Assembly (NCBI RefSeq): GCF_014197245.1
Contig: NZ_JACIFF010000001.1
Location: 310,001 to 374,000 of the forward strand
Direction of reading: 5' to 3'
DNA: 64,000 nt
Source of the DNA: Neolewinella aquimaris
GTDB lineage: Bacteria; Bacteroidota; Bacteroidia; Chitinophagales; Saprospiraceae
Under the pieces are notes generated by a model that made no database searches, was not told the DNA's origin, and saw only the letters and a list, made by a program, of their open reading frames with translations. This document shows, one piece after another, positions 44,227-52,710 of this stretch (positions are counted from its first letter, which is position 1; each line of letters begins with the position of its first letter). Both the position numbers and the translations under genes were made by a program.

Positions 44227-46170
44227 CTAATTCGCGAGCAGCTCGAAGGGGGTCACCGGCAGGCCTTCTTTGCTGAATAAATTGGCATCGTCCGGATTGT
44301 CGAACCAGGCGTACCGAACCGCGGTGATCTCCTCGCCGTCCGGATTTACGACGGTAAGCGTACCCTTTTTCTGGTTGAGAACGCCGACCGCCCACTGCCA
44401 TTCCCCGCGTGCGTTGCGAACGGTAAGTGACTTTACCAGCGGGTAGCGCGTTGAATCACCCACCACCGTTAGTCCGGAACCGACTTCGTCGAATCTTACG
44501 GTCGCGGTCGAACCGTTGATCTCCAAGTTGACGGCCACCGGACTACTCGCCTGCACGTCCTTACCGTAGATATTCTGGAGTGCATGAAGGGAAAGCCGGC
44601 GACCCACCTCCCACTTATTCTTCGGATGAATATCGTCCGCCTCGCCGATGTCGGTGATCACGGCCTGTCCAGTACCCGGCAGGTCGAGGGCGGCAGTTTG
44701 GCTATTTCGCAAAATCGCCCATCCCGGTTCGTCGGGTCCGGTCGGCGGCGCCCTAAAGTTGGCCAGTTGCACCCAGTAGAAGGGCAGTTCCTCCCGCTCG
44801 AACCGCTTGCGCCAGGAAGTGACCAGGGTGCGCATTCGATCGGCGTAGGCCTCCGCGTCGTCCGGTCCCGCATTGGATTCGCCCTGATACCAGAGCACAC
44901 CGGTCAATGGTAGGTTTTGCAGGGGGGCGATCATCGCATTGTAGAGCAGGGTAGGGGTCTGATTTGCGCGGCTGGCGGACTGGGTGGAAAACTCACCGAT
45001 CCGATAGTGGTAGGTCCCGGCCAGGGGTACCTTTCCGGCCGAAGTTTCCAGGTACATGGACTCGGCACTCCCGGTAAATCCACCTCCGCCCCCACCGTCG
45101 TATACGCGGACCGCAAGCGTATTTTCCCCGGGGCGCAGAATACCGGCGGGTACGCTGTATTCGCGGTGCTCGGAGTATGCATTTGGAGTAATGCCGACCT
45201 GCTTCCCGTTGATGAACGTTTCATCGCCGTCGTCGATAGGTCCGAGGAAAAGCGTTGCCGCACCCGTCGCCTGCGCTTCGGTAAGCTCGAAGGTCCGGCG
45301 GTAGTAGAACACCCCATCCACATTGTCGTAGCCGCGGCTTTCCCAGGTGCCGGGCAGGGGAGCAGTTGCCCAGCCGTCGAAATCGATGCGGTCGTTCAGG
45401 TAGCCGAGGTCGCGGCCCTTATCGGTCTTGGGGGGCGTACCGTCTCCGAATTCACTCGCATAGAATTCGACTGCCTTTTGATTTACCCGCTCGTGTTCGG
45501 CGCGACGATCTTCGGCAATTTGGGTTGGGTCGATCCCGAGTGCTTCGGCACTGATCCACGGTTCGATGCGGCTGCCGCCCCAGCTCGAGTGCACCAGACC
45601 GATCGGGACCTCCACACCGCCCTCCCGCAGGTAGTGGGCAAAGTAGGCTCCCACTCCACTAAAATCCGCTATTTCGTTGGCCACTCCCGGCTTCCACGCT
45701 TCATCGAGTGCGAGGTGGTTTTCCGGAGCATCACTGTAGGTTTTGGATACCAGGATTTGGCGGATCAGGGGGTCGGCGATCGTGCGTGCCCGGGTACTAT
45801 CGGGGTCGGACTGGGACAATTTCCACTCCATATTCGACTGGCCGGAAAGCAGGTACACGTCCCCGAAGTACACGTCTTCGAGGCGTATTTCACTGCGACC
45901 GTCGGAGATCGTTAGGGTGTGTGGGCCACCCGCCGGCATCGGGGGTAAGGAGGCGTTCCATCTCCCGTCGCGCTCCGTTTTAGTCTTTACTGATTGCCCG
46001 TCCACCGTAATGGTAATTGAGCGACCCCGGCGGTCCCAACCCCAGATCGGGTGCTCGACATCGCGTTGCAGCACGGCGTGATCGGTAAACAGTTCGAACA
46101 CGGAAAGGTCCTGGGCGGCCAGCGCGGGAGCGATGCACACCAGAAGAAAGCAAAGAAATTTGGTAGCCAC
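44227..46170 (-). CDS. Sialate O-acetylesterase family protein
   Basis: This exported esterase of ~647 residues is of the sialate O-acetylesterase (SASA/SGNH) family. It has an N-terminal signal peptide (KFLCFLLVCIAPALAAQ), an N-terminal beta domain (AVLQRDVEHPIWGWD), the nucleophile motif SGQSNMEW, an inserted jelly-roll-like domain, and a second catalytic block around WYQGESNAGP. The start is put at GTG 46168-46170, which gives a clean signal peptide; TTG at 46198-46200, immediately after the aroE stop, is the alternative. It probably acts in the periplasm on acetylated sugars. It follows aroE in a four-gene minus-strand run. Confidence 0.87.
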   Translation of the reverse strand: MATKFLCFLLVCIAPALAAQDLSVFELFTDHAVLQRDVEHPIWGWDRRGRSITITVDGQSVKTKTERDGRWNASLPPMPAGGPHTLTISDGRSEIRLEDVYFGDVYLLSGQSNMEWKLSQSDPDSTRARTIADPLIRQILVSKTYSDAPENHLALDEAWKPGVANEIADFSGVGAYFAHYLREGGVEVPIGLVHSSWGGSRIEPWISAEALGIDPTQIAEDRRAEHERVNQKAVEFYASEFGDGTPPKTDKGRDLGYLNDRIDFDGWATAPLPGTWESRGYDNVDGVFYYRRTFELTEAQATGAATLFLGPIDDGDETFINGKQVGITPNAYSEHREYSVPAGILRPGENTLAVRVYDGGGGGGFTGSAESMYLETSAGKVPLAGTYHYRIGEFSTQSASRANQTPTLLYNAMIAPLQNLPLTGVLWYQGESNAGPDDAEAYADRMRTLVTSWRKRFEREELPFYWVQLANFRAPPTGPDEPGWAILRNSQTAALDLPGTGQAVITDIGEADDIHPKNKWEVGRRLSLHALQNIYGKDVQASSPVAVNLEINGSTATVRFDEVGSGLTVVGDSTRYPLVKSLTVRNARGEWQWAVGVLNQKKGTLTVVNPDGEEITAVRYAWFDNPDDANLFSKEGLPVTPFELLAN

Positions 46171-46190
46171 GATCGATGATTTGATCGTGG
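46167..46190 (-). repeat. Inverted repeat over the esterase start
   Basis: CCACGATC (46167-46174) and GATCGTGG (46183-46190) form a perfect 8-bp stem. The arm at 46167-46174 contains the GTG start codon complement, so folding would hide that start in the mRNA. Confidence 0.5.
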
Positions 46191-46200
46191 AATATCGCAA

Positions 46201-46959
46201 TTATTCGCGGGTCCAGATTTCCCAACTGGCCTCCGCCTGTTTGTGCAGCATTCCCAGTCCGTTCGCTGCTCCTGCGCCCCCGCCCCTTGCCAAACGCAGA
46301 AACTTGGTTTCGGCGGGATTATAGACCAGGTCGTAACAAAAGTGGCGATCCGAGATAAACTCAAAGGGGATATCCGGAGCGGTTTCCACCCGCGGACTCA
46401 TACCCAGTGGCGTAGTATTTACGATGATCCGGTGGCTTTCCATGGTATTCCGATCCAATTCGGAATACGTGAGCTGATTTACACCCGGGCTACGGCTGAC
46501 GTACTGACCGCTGACGCCCAGACTTTTAAGGGCCTCGCGAACGGCTAGTGAGGCTCCCCCGGTTCCGAGAATGAGGGCCGACTGTCCGGAAAGATCGGTG
46601 TCGTGACCCTGAAGTTTCATCTGCTCCAGCAGGTCGTTGCGAAAGCCCCAGTAATCGGTGTTGTAGCCGATCATTCGCCCTTCCCGGATCAGGATGGTGT
46701 TCACCGCGCCAATGCGCTCCGCTGCGGGGTCTATATCGTCCATCAGCTCAACCACGCTTCGCTTATGGGGGATAGTGACGTTGCAACCCCTTACATCCTC
46801 GTACTCCTCCAGCTTTTCCTTTAATTGATTTACGTCCTCAAGCTCAAAGTTTACGTACTGATGGGTGTCGCTTAGCCCGAGTTCGGCAAACTTTTTCGTG
46901 AAGTAACCCCGGCTGAAGGAGTGGGAGAGGGGATAACCGAGAAGGGCGTAGGTGGTCAT
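46201..46959 (-). CDS. aroE: Shikimate dehydrogenase
   Basis: This 252-residue NADPH enzyme reduces 3-dehydroshikimate in the aromatic pathway. Conserved segments include LGYPLSHSFS (shikimate-binding Ser residues), NVTIPHK with catalytic Lys, GAVNTI and GYNTD with catalytic Asp, and the cofactor loop LGTGGASLA. The C-terminal NGLGMLHKQAE helix is complete. It sits between the DUF368 gene and the esterase and is not under the aromatic attenuator at 48512, which points the other way. Confidence 0.95.
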   Translation of the reverse strand: MTTYALLGYPLSHSFSRGYFTKKFAELGLSDTHQYVNFELEDVNQLKEKLEEYEDVRGCNVTIPHKRSVVELMDDIDPAAERIGAVNTILIREGRMIGYNTDYWGFRNDLLEQMKLQGHDTDLSGQSALILGTGGASLAVREALKSLGVSGQYVSRSPGVNQLTYSELDRNTMESHRIIVNTTPLGMSPRVETAPDIPFEFISDRHFCYDLVYNPAETKFLRLARGGGAGAANGLGMLHKQAEASWEIWTRE

Positions 46960-46974
46960 GAAATGTGGGTATGC

Positions 46975-47916
46975 TCAGGCCGCGGTCTGTTCCTTACGCT
47001 CGGTGGCGGTGGCTTCCAGTAGGAATACTACCGCGAGGCCGATCAGAACGGCAATGATGACTGCGATGACGTAGGGTTCGCCGCCGAGGTAGTGTGCGGG
47101 TAGGACGTTTGCTTCCAGTACGGGTACTACTTCGCCACTACTGTTCGTGCGGGTGGTGATTGCATTACGCCAGGGCCACAGCTTATTCAGGGACCCGATC
47201 ATGAAGCCGGTGAGCAGCGCGAAGGTGCGGTTGGGGTAGGTTTTAAAGGTCCAGGTGAGCAGCTTGGCGAACAGCGCCAGTCCGACCAGGCAGCCGGCGG
47301 CGAAGCAGGCAACGATGAGTAGCGCACCGTCCTCGCCCGAAGTGAGTCCCTGCACGGCACCGAAAACGACGGTGTACATACCCAGTAAAACGAGAATAAA
47401 ACTTCCCGATACCCCCGGCAGAATTAAAGCGGAGATGGCAACCGTGCCGGAAAAGAATACCAGGAGCGGTGAGGTACTGCCGGCCAGGGGGTTGATGGTA
47501 GTGAGCAAATAAGCCACCACGGCCCCTACGATCAGGAAGGTAACGGTACCCGAACTCCACCCCCGGATCTGTCGTCCTACATAGATTGCCGAGCTGATGA
47601 TGAGTCCGAAGAAGAATCCCCAGACCACGGTAGGATAATTTTCCAGCAAGTACGTGATGACCTTTACCGCGAAGGCCAGTCCGATCACCATTCCGCCGCC
47701 GAGTTGCAGCAGGAAGGCGCCGTTGGCGGCGTGCCAGGCGGGTCGGAATCCCTCCCGCTTAAAGGTTCCGGCTACCCGGGTGCCCAGAATTGAGCCGATG
47801 GATTCCAGGAGTCGTTCGTAGATGCCCGTGATGAAAGCGATGGTACCGCCGCTGACGCCGGGGATGGCTTCGGCGATGCCCATGGCCATCCCCTTGAGGA
47901 TAAGACTGATCTTCAT
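46975..47916 (-). CDS. DUF368 membrane protein (PopT-like undecaprenyl phosphate translocase)
   Basis: This 313-residue polytopic inner-membrane protein has ~8 hydrophobic segments and the DUF368 signature MGIAEAIPGVSGGTIAFITG. The second-half repeat, ALILPGVSGSFILVLLGMY, marks an internal duplication. DUF368 proteins (PopT) have been reported to recycle undecaprenyl phosphate across the membrane for cell-wall synthesis. The ATG follows the stop of the lipoprotein gene without gap (TAGATG), so the two are coupled. Confidence 0.9.
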   Translation of the reverse strand: MKISLILKGMAMGIAEAIPGVSGGTIAFITGIYERLLESIGSILGTRVAGTFKREGFRPAWHAANGAFLLQLGGGMVIGLAFAVKVITYLLENYPTVVWGFFFGLIISSAIYVGRQIRGWSSGTVTFLIVGAVVAYLLTTINPLAGSTSPLLVFFSGTVAISALILPGVSGSFILVLLGMYTVVFGAVQGLTSGEDGALLIVACFAAGCLVGLALFAKLLTWTFKTYPNRTFALLTGFMIGSLNKLWPWRNAITTRTNSSGEVVPVLEANVLPAHYLGGEPYVIAVIIAVLIGLAVVFLLEATATERKEQTAA

Positions 47917-48399
47917 CTACTGGGCGGGTTTTACGCTATTGTACATGGCCTCGGCTTCGGAAAGGGTAAAGACGCCGTCGAAGGAGTTCTGGAACACGAT
48001 CTCGCGGTCGCCCCGGTAGATGATGTAGCGAAACCCGTAGGCCGATATACTGTCGATTTTATTCTCAAATACGAATCCCTGCGGTTCTTCGGTGACGATG
48101 CGTTCGAAGTAGCGGTTGTCGCGGACCAGTTCGAGTTCGTTGGCCTTCAGGCGAGCCATGTCGTTGGTGGTCGCGTCGCTGGCCAGGATCTGAACGGCAA
48201 AGCGATCGGCGGGACTCTTCACGGTGATGTCGTCGATCACGCCCGAAAGCGAGCCGGAGACTACGCGGGCGCTGTCCGGTGCCTGAATCGTTACGGGAAT
48301 GTTGTAGGCCGTAAGGTCGAGGGCACGGTAGCCGCTGCGGCCGTCGGATTCACAGGCGGTAAAGAGAAGGAGGGCAAGTATAATTGGGGTAAAACGCAT
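47917..48399 (-). CDS. Small lipoprotein of unknown function
   Basis: This 160-residue lipoprotein has lipobox LLFTAC (Cys16). The mature part is a mixed alpha/beta domain with no recognised family. The ATG at 48397-48399 is preferred because it starts the signal peptide and lies 18 nt after the box TATCTTTG. It is the first gene of lipoprotein-DUF368-aroE-esterase. Coupling to DUF368 suggests a linked envelope role; this is inference. Confidence 0.82.
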   Translation of the reverse strand: MRFTPIILALLLFTACESDGRSGYRALDLTAYNIPVTIQAPDSARVVSGSLSGVIDDITVKSPADRFAVQILASDATTNDMARLKANELELVRDNRYFERIVTEEPQGFVFENKIDSISAYGFRYIIYRGDREIVFQNSFDGVFTLSEAEAMYNSVKPAQ

Positions 48400-48417
48400 C
48401 CTGATAGTATTAGCGCG

Positions 48418-48425
48418 CAAAGATA
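48418..48425 (-). promoter_or_regulatory. -7 box TATCTTTG of lipoprotein/DUF368/aroE unit
   Basis: Exact TAnnTTTG match on the minus strand, 18 nt before the ATG of the lipoprotein gene, divergent from the aromatic leader promoter. Confidence 0.6.
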
Positions 48426-48473
48426 CCATGCCGCCCGTAACCCACCGGAGTAAAGCACTTGCCATAACAACAT

Positions 48474-48504
48474 TTTGTTGTTCCAACCGGGTGCCATAGC
48501 TTTG
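48474..48504 (+). promoter_or_regulatory. Promoter of the pheA operon: TTTG - 19 nt - TAGCTTTG
   Basis: TTTG (48474-48477) and TAGCTTTG (48497-48504) are separated by 19 nt, matching both Bacteroidota promoter elements and their spacing. The leader ORF starts 7 nt further on, so the transcript has almost no 5' UTR. Confidence 0.72.
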
Positions 48505-48511
48505 TCGCACA

Positions 48512-48565
48512 ATGATGAATTCCACCTTCTATTTCTGGTTTAGCTTTTACTGCCTACGCGAGTAG
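48512..48565 (+). CDS. Aromatic amino acid leader peptide (Phe/Tyr/Trp-rich, 17 aa)
   Basis: A 17-codon ORF encodes MMNSTFYFWFSFYCLRE and ends in TAG. Residues 6-13 are F-Y-F-W-F-S-F-Y: four Phe, two Tyr and one Trp in 17 residues. It sits between a full promoter and an antiterminator/terminator pair, upstream of pheA-aminotransferase-tyrA-DAHP synthase. A ribosome at the TAG covers the antiterminator's 5' arm, which starts at that stop codon; one stalled on an aromatic codon leaves it free. The composition suggests that shortage of any aromatic amino acid relieves termination. It is too short for standard gene finders. Confidence 0.88.
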   Translation: MMNSTFYFWFSFYCLRE

Positions 48566-48636
48566 GGGGACGCTGAACACACGAATTAGAAAGTAACAGC
48601 ACGAGCGGTCCCCCACTGATGGGTACCGCTTTTTTA
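48565..48636 (+). terminator. pheA attenuator: antiterminator and terminator hairpins
   Basis: Terminator: AGCGGT (48604-48609) pairs with ACCGCT (48625-48630), with CCCA/TGGG stacked inside and a run of seven Ts after it. Antiterminator: GGGGGACGCT (48565-48574) pairs with AGCGGTCCCCC (48604-48614) at all ten of its bases with one bulged G, using up the terminator's 5' arm. The two structures exclude each other. Confidence 0.87.
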
Positions 48637-48649
48637 TTTTAATCTCTCC

Positions 48650-49501
48650 ATGCCGTCAGCTACCGACATTCAGCAACTTCGCGTCAGCATACAGGGGTAT
48701 GCCGGAGCCTTTCACGAGGCCGCCGCCCGGGAACACTTTCACGATCGCGAGGTCGTCATTGTACCCGGACACACCTTTGCCGATGTGATCGGCCAAATTG
48801 AAAGCGGCGAAAGCGACGTCGCCCTCATGGCCATCGAGAATACGCTGGCCGGCAGCCTGATGGCCAACTACGACCTCCTGCAGCGCTCCGACGTGCGGAT
48901 CACGGGTGAAGTCTACCTAAAGATCCGGCAAAATCTGATGGCACTTCCGGGAGTCGGCATCGACGAGTTGCGGGAGGTGTATTCCCATCCCATCGCCCTC
49001 GTGCAGGTACGTGAGTTCTTCAAACCCTGGCCGAAGATCAAACTGGTCGAATCGGCCGACACTGCCCTGAGTGCCCTGCACGTGAAGGAGAGCAACGACC
49101 GCACCCGCGGCGCGGTGGCCCACACGCTGGCCGCCCGCCTGTACGGCCTCGACATCCTGGCCAGCGGCATCGAAACCAATAAACTCAACCACACGCGCTT
49201 CCTGGTGCTCGAGCGGGGCCGGGACACCAGCCTGGACGAGGGCAACAAGGTGAGCATGAGTTTCTCCGTAAGCCACGAATCAGGCAGCCTCTCCCGGGTG
49301 CTGATGGTGCTGGATGCGTATAAGATCAACCTGACCAAAATTCAGAGTACCCCGATCGTAGGCCGCCCCTGGCAGTACCGCTTTTACGTGGATTTCCTCC
49401 TTAACGGGAGTATCACGGTATCGGAGGCCCTGGCGGGAATTCGGCCCATCACCAAAGAACTGCGCATCCAGGGTATCTACACGGCCGGTGAAAAACCCTG
49501 A
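48650..49501 (+). CDS. pheA: Prephenate dehydratase
   Basis: This 283-residue enzyme converts prephenate to phenylpyruvate. The catalytic domain (1-~185) starts with VSIQGYAGAFHEAAA and contains NKLNHTRFLVL with the TRF motif. A C-terminal ACT domain follows (VSHESGSLSRVLMVLDAY). The ESRP motif used for Phe binding in enteric PheA reads QSTP here, so classical feedback control cannot be assumed. No chorismate mutase domain is attached; that activity is fused to the DAHP synthase three genes on. First gene behind the aromatic attenuator. Confidence 0.95.
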   Translation: MPSATDIQQLRVSIQGYAGAFHEAAAREHFHDREVVIVPGHTFADVIGQIESGESDVALMAIENTLAGSLMANYDLLQRSDVRITGEVYLKIRQNLMALPGVGIDELREVYSHPIALVQVREFFKPWPKIKLVESADTALSALHVKESNDRTRGAVAHTLAARLYGLDILASGIETNKLNHTRFLVLERGRDTSLDEGNKVSMSFSVSHESGSLSRVLMVLDAYKINLTKIQSTPIVGRPWQYRFYVDFLLNGSITVSEALAGIRPITKELRIQGIYTAGEKP

Positions 49502-49506
49502 ACCCC

Positions 49507-50736
49507 ATGAAGAAAGCTAACACCATCCCGGCCGTTCGGCCCGTCATCCCGGTCAGTGACCGCCTCGGCGATACCAAGGAATACTACTTCAGCACCAAAC
49601 TGCGCGAAATTGCCGCCCTACGCGCCGCCGGAAAGGACATCCTCAACCTGGGCATCGGCAGTCCCGACTTACCCCCCGCACCGGAAGTAGTGGCCGCGCT
49701 TACGGAAAGTGCCCGCTCGGAAGATGCCCACGGCTACCAGCCCTACGTCGGCCGCCCCGAACTGCGGACTGCATTCTCCTCCTGGTACGCCAGGTACTTC
49801 GGAGTGACGCTCGATCCGGACACCGAGCTGCTCCCCCTAATGGGCAGCAAGGAGGGGATCATGCACATCAGCATGGCATTTCTCAATCCCGGCGATGAAG
49901 TGCTCGTGCCCAACCCCGGCTATCCCACCTACCGCTCGGCCACCGAACTCGCCGGAGGGGTGGTGCGCAGCTACGACCTCAGTGCAGCATCCGACTGGCT
50001 ACCCGATCTGGAGGTCCTAGAATCTGCCGGACTCGATCGCGTAAAGATCATGTGGATCAATTACCCCCACATGCCCACCGGCGCTACGGCCCCTCCGGAT
50101 TTCTTCCCCCGCCTCGTCGACTTCGCGCGGCGCAACGGCATTCTCCTGGTAAACGATAATCCATACGCATTCATCCTGACGGATTCCGTCCAGAGCCTGT
50201 TATCGGTGCCGGGAGCCAGGGAGGTAGCCCTCGAGTTGTCCAGCCTCAGCAAGGCGCAGAATATGGCCGGGTGGCGGGTGGGCGTACTTGCCGGCGCGGA
50301 GGAATACCTGCAAACCGTGCTGCGGTTCAAGTCTAACATGGACAGCGGCATGTTTCTTCCCGTACAGCGGGCGGCTGCCGTGGCCCTCGGTCTGGGAGAG
50401 GACTGGTACACCAAACTAAACGAAACGTACCGCCGGCGCCAGCAGGTCGCGTTCCGAATCATGGATACCCTTGGCTGTACGTACGATCGGCAGCAGGTCG
50501 GACTGTTCGTTTGGGCCAAATGCGCCGGCTCTACCGATGGATACGGCACCTGCGACCGCGCCCTGTACGACCACGACGTGTTCCTTACCCCGGGCGGCAT
50601 CTTCGGTTCGGCGGGAGAACAGTACGTGCGCATCAGTTTGTGCAGTACGGAAGCGGAACTGCTCCAGGCGTTGGACCGCTTAGCGGTTTCTGCCGCTTCC
50701 GACGATTCCCAACCTGAATCACGCCACTCATGGTAG
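49507..50736 (+). CDS. Class I/II PLP aminotransferase (aromatic/aspartate type)
   Basis: This 409-residue fold-type I aminotransferase has the PLP lysine in SSLSKAQNMAGWRVG and LNLGIGSPDLPPAP near the N-terminus. The substrate-loop motif, usually YPNNPTGA, reads YPHMPTGA. It lies 5 bp after pheA and overlaps tyrA by 7 bp, so it probably makes phenylalanine and tyrosine from their keto acids, or transaminates prephenate. Aspartate or LL-diaminopimelate aminotransferase activity is an alternative by homology alone. Confidence 0.88.
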   Translation: MKKANTIPAVRPVIPVSDRLGDTKEYYFSTKLREIAALRAAGKDILNLGIGSPDLPPAPEVVAALTESARSEDAHGYQPYVGRPELRTAFSSWYARYFGVTLDPDTELLPLMGSKEGIMHISMAFLNPGDEVLVPNPGYPTYRSATELAGGVVRSYDLSAASDWLPDLEVLESAGLDRVKIMWINYPHMPTGATAPPDFFPRLVDFARRNGILLVNDNPYAFILTDSVQSLLSVPGAREVALELSSLSKAQNMAGWRVGVLAGAEEYLQTVLRFKSNMDSGMFLPVQRAAAVALGLGEDWYTKLNETYRRRQQVAFRIMDTLGCTYDRQQVGLFVWAKCAGSTDGYGTCDRALYDHDVFLTPGGIFGSAGEQYVRISLCSTEAELLQALDRLAVSAASDDSQPESRHSW

Positions 50737-51572
50737 TCGGCATCATCGGCATCGGGCTCATTGGAGGTTCACTGGCCATCAGCCTTAAGGAGAGTGGACT
50801 GGCTACCCGCGTGATCGGTATGGACGCCAGCCAACTTAACCTGGATAAGGCAGTGCGGCGACGGCTGATCGATGAGGACCTCCCCCTCGAGCAGGGCATG
50901 GATGTCTCGGACGTGCTTGTCCTGGCAACACCCATGGATGCCATGCTGAACCTGCTACCCCGCCTGCTCGACCGCATACGGCCGGACCAGACCCTGATCG
51001 ATGTCGGCTCCACCAAAGAATCGCTCCTGGACCTGGTAAAGGACCACCCCAGGCGGGGACGCTTCGTAGCCTGTCATCCGATGGCCGGTACGGAGTTCAG
51101 CGGGCCCGAAGCGGCCGTTCCCGATCTGTTTACCGGCAAAACCTGCGTGATCGTGGATGCCCAGGATAGCGATCCGGATGCCGTAGATATGGCCAAGCGG
51201 GTGTTCAGTAGCGCGGGGATGACTTTTACCCACCTCGATCGCTGCGCCCATGACCTGCACTGTGCGTACGTAAGCCATATTTCTCACATCGCCAGTTTTG
51301 CCCTCGCCCTTACGGTGCTGGAAAAAGAAAAGGACGAACAGCGCATCTTCGAACTGGCCAGTTCCGGCTTCGGCTCGACCGTGCGGTTGGCCAAGAGCTC
51401 TGCCGACATGTGGGTGCCGATCTTTCGACAGAATCGCGATCACGTCCTCGACGTCCTCGACGAACACATCGAGCAGTTGGCACGCTTCCGTACCCAACTC
51501 ATCAAGCGCGACTACGATGGCTTCTACGAAAGAATCCAGCGCGCCAATCAAATCGAAAAAATCCTGAAGTAG
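50730..51572 (+). CDS. tyrA: Prephenate dehydrogenase
   Basis: This 280-residue NAD(P)-dependent enzyme converts prephenate to 4-hydroxyphenylpyruvate for tyrosine. It has a Rossmann start VGIIGIGLIGGSLA, DVGSTKES, and the catalytic His region CHPMAGTEFSGP, with YVSHISHIASFAL in the dimerisation domain. It has no ACT or chorismate mutase domain. It overlaps the aminotransferase gene by 7 bp. Regulation by tyrosine probably works through the leader at 48512. Confidence 0.94.
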   Translation: MVVGIIGIGLIGGSLAISLKESGLATRVIGMDASQLNLDKAVRRRLIDEDLPLEQGMDVSDVLVLATPMDAMLNLLPRLLDRIRPDQTLIDVGSTKESLLDLVKDHPRRGRFVACHPMAGTEFSGPEAAVPDLFTGKTCVIVDAQDSDPDAVDMAKRVFSSAGMTFTHLDRCAHDLHCAYVSHISHIASFALALTVLEKEKDEQRIFELASSGFGSTVRLAKSSADMWVPIFRQNRDHVLDVLDEHIEQLARFRTQLIKRDYDGFYERIQRANQIEKILK

Positions 51573-51626
51573 GGACACCGACTTAAGTACCATTCAATCT
51601 ACTCTCCACCAATAAATACTACTACC

Positions 51627-52706
51627 ATGGAAATGAATATTAAAAAGGTCATCACGCCTACCCCCGGTCGGGGAATCGTAATTGCCGGACCCTGTAGCGC
51701 CGAGACGGAGGGACAGGTCATGCAGTGCGCCAAGGACCTCGCCAAACTGAATCAGGTCGATCTGTTCCGTTCCGGCATCTGGAAGCCGCGCACCCGGCCC
51801 GGTAGTTTCGAAGGTGTAGGCACGGAAGGGCTATCGTGGCTCAAGCGGGTCAAGGAAGAAACCGGACTAAAGACCACCACCGAAGTAGCTAAAGCCAGCC
51901 ACGTATACGACTGTCTTAAAGCCGGCATCGACGTCCTCTGGCTCGGAGCCCGTACTACCGTAAATCCCTTCAGTGTACAGGAAGTAGCCGACGCCCTAAG
52001 CGGTGCCGACGTACCGGTGATGATTAAAAACCCCATCAATCCCGACCTCGGACTCTGGATCGGTGCCGTCGAGCGCATCTACAAGGCTGGCATTACCCGC
52101 ATTGGACTCATCCACCGCGGATTCAGCTACCACGGGGAAACCAATTACCGCAACGTGCCCCGCTGGCAAATGGCCATCGAAATGAAACGCCGCTTCCCCG
52201 ACCTGCAGATGGTAGTCGACAACAGCCACATCTGCGGCAACCGGCACATGCTCGCCGAAGTCGCCCAGGAGGCCCTCAACCTCAACTACGATGGTCTCAT
52301 GACCGAAGTCCACCCCCGTCCCGACGAAGCCTGGTCCGACGCCGCCCAGCAAATCACCCCCTCCGTCTTCGGCGAACTCCTGCAGGGACTCCGTCTCCGC
52401 AAGCCCACCGTCGACGAAATGGAAATGGAACCCCTCACCGAACTCCGCCGCCAGATCGACGAAATTGACAACGACCTCATCGGCATGATCGGTCGCCGCA
52501 TGAAACTCTCCGACCAGATCGGCGAATTCAAGGCAGCCCGCAACATCGCCGTCCTCCAGGAAAGCCGCTGGGAAGCCATCCTCCAGGAAGCCACCAAATC
52601 GGGCAAAAAGCACGGACTAAGCAAGGAATTCATGGAAAGCTACCTCCGGGCCATTCACCAGGAGAGCATTGATCACCAAGATGCGATAGTGAATAAGGCG
52701 GTTTAG
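51627..52706 (+). CDS. Bifunctional DAHP synthase / chorismate mutase type II
   Basis: This 359-residue fusion catalyses the first step of the shikimate pathway and the branch step to prephenate. Residues ~1-265 are a type I-beta DAHP synthase (IAGPCSAETEGQ, GIWKPRTRPGSFEG, NSHICGNRHM). Residues ~275-355 are an AroQ chorismate mutase (LRRQIDEIDNDLIGMIGRRMKLSDQIGEFK). The fusion is typical of Bacteroidota, where the mutase domain is also an allosteric sensor for prephenate. Last gene of the pheA operon, 54 bp after tyrA. A palindrome follows its stop. Confidence 0.95.
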   Translation: MEMNIKKVITPTPGRGIVIAGPCSAETEGQVMQCAKDLAKLNQVDLFRSGIWKPRTRPGSFEGVGTEGLSWLKRVKEETGLKTTTEVAKASHVYDCLKAGIDVLWLGARTTVNPFSVQEVADALSGADVPVMIKNPINPDLGLWIGAVERIYKAGITRIGLIHRGFSYHGETNYRNVPRWQMAIEMKRRFPDLQMVVDNSHICGNRHMLAEVAQEALNLNYDGLMTEVHPRPDEAWSDAAQQITPSVFGELLQGLRLRKPTVDEMEMEPLTELRRQIDEIDNDLIGMIGRRMKLSDQIGEFKAARNIAVLQESRWEAILQEATKSGKKHGLSKEFMESYLRAIHQESIDHQDAIVNKAV

Positions 52707-52710
52707 GTTG

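Noticed and set aside
46263-46292. Sequence similar to the 25-nt dispersed repeat (22 of 25 positions)
   Set aside because: It lies inside aroE and encodes a plausible Gly/Ala-rich stretch just before the conserved NGLGML segment; similarity is explained by GC-rich coding.
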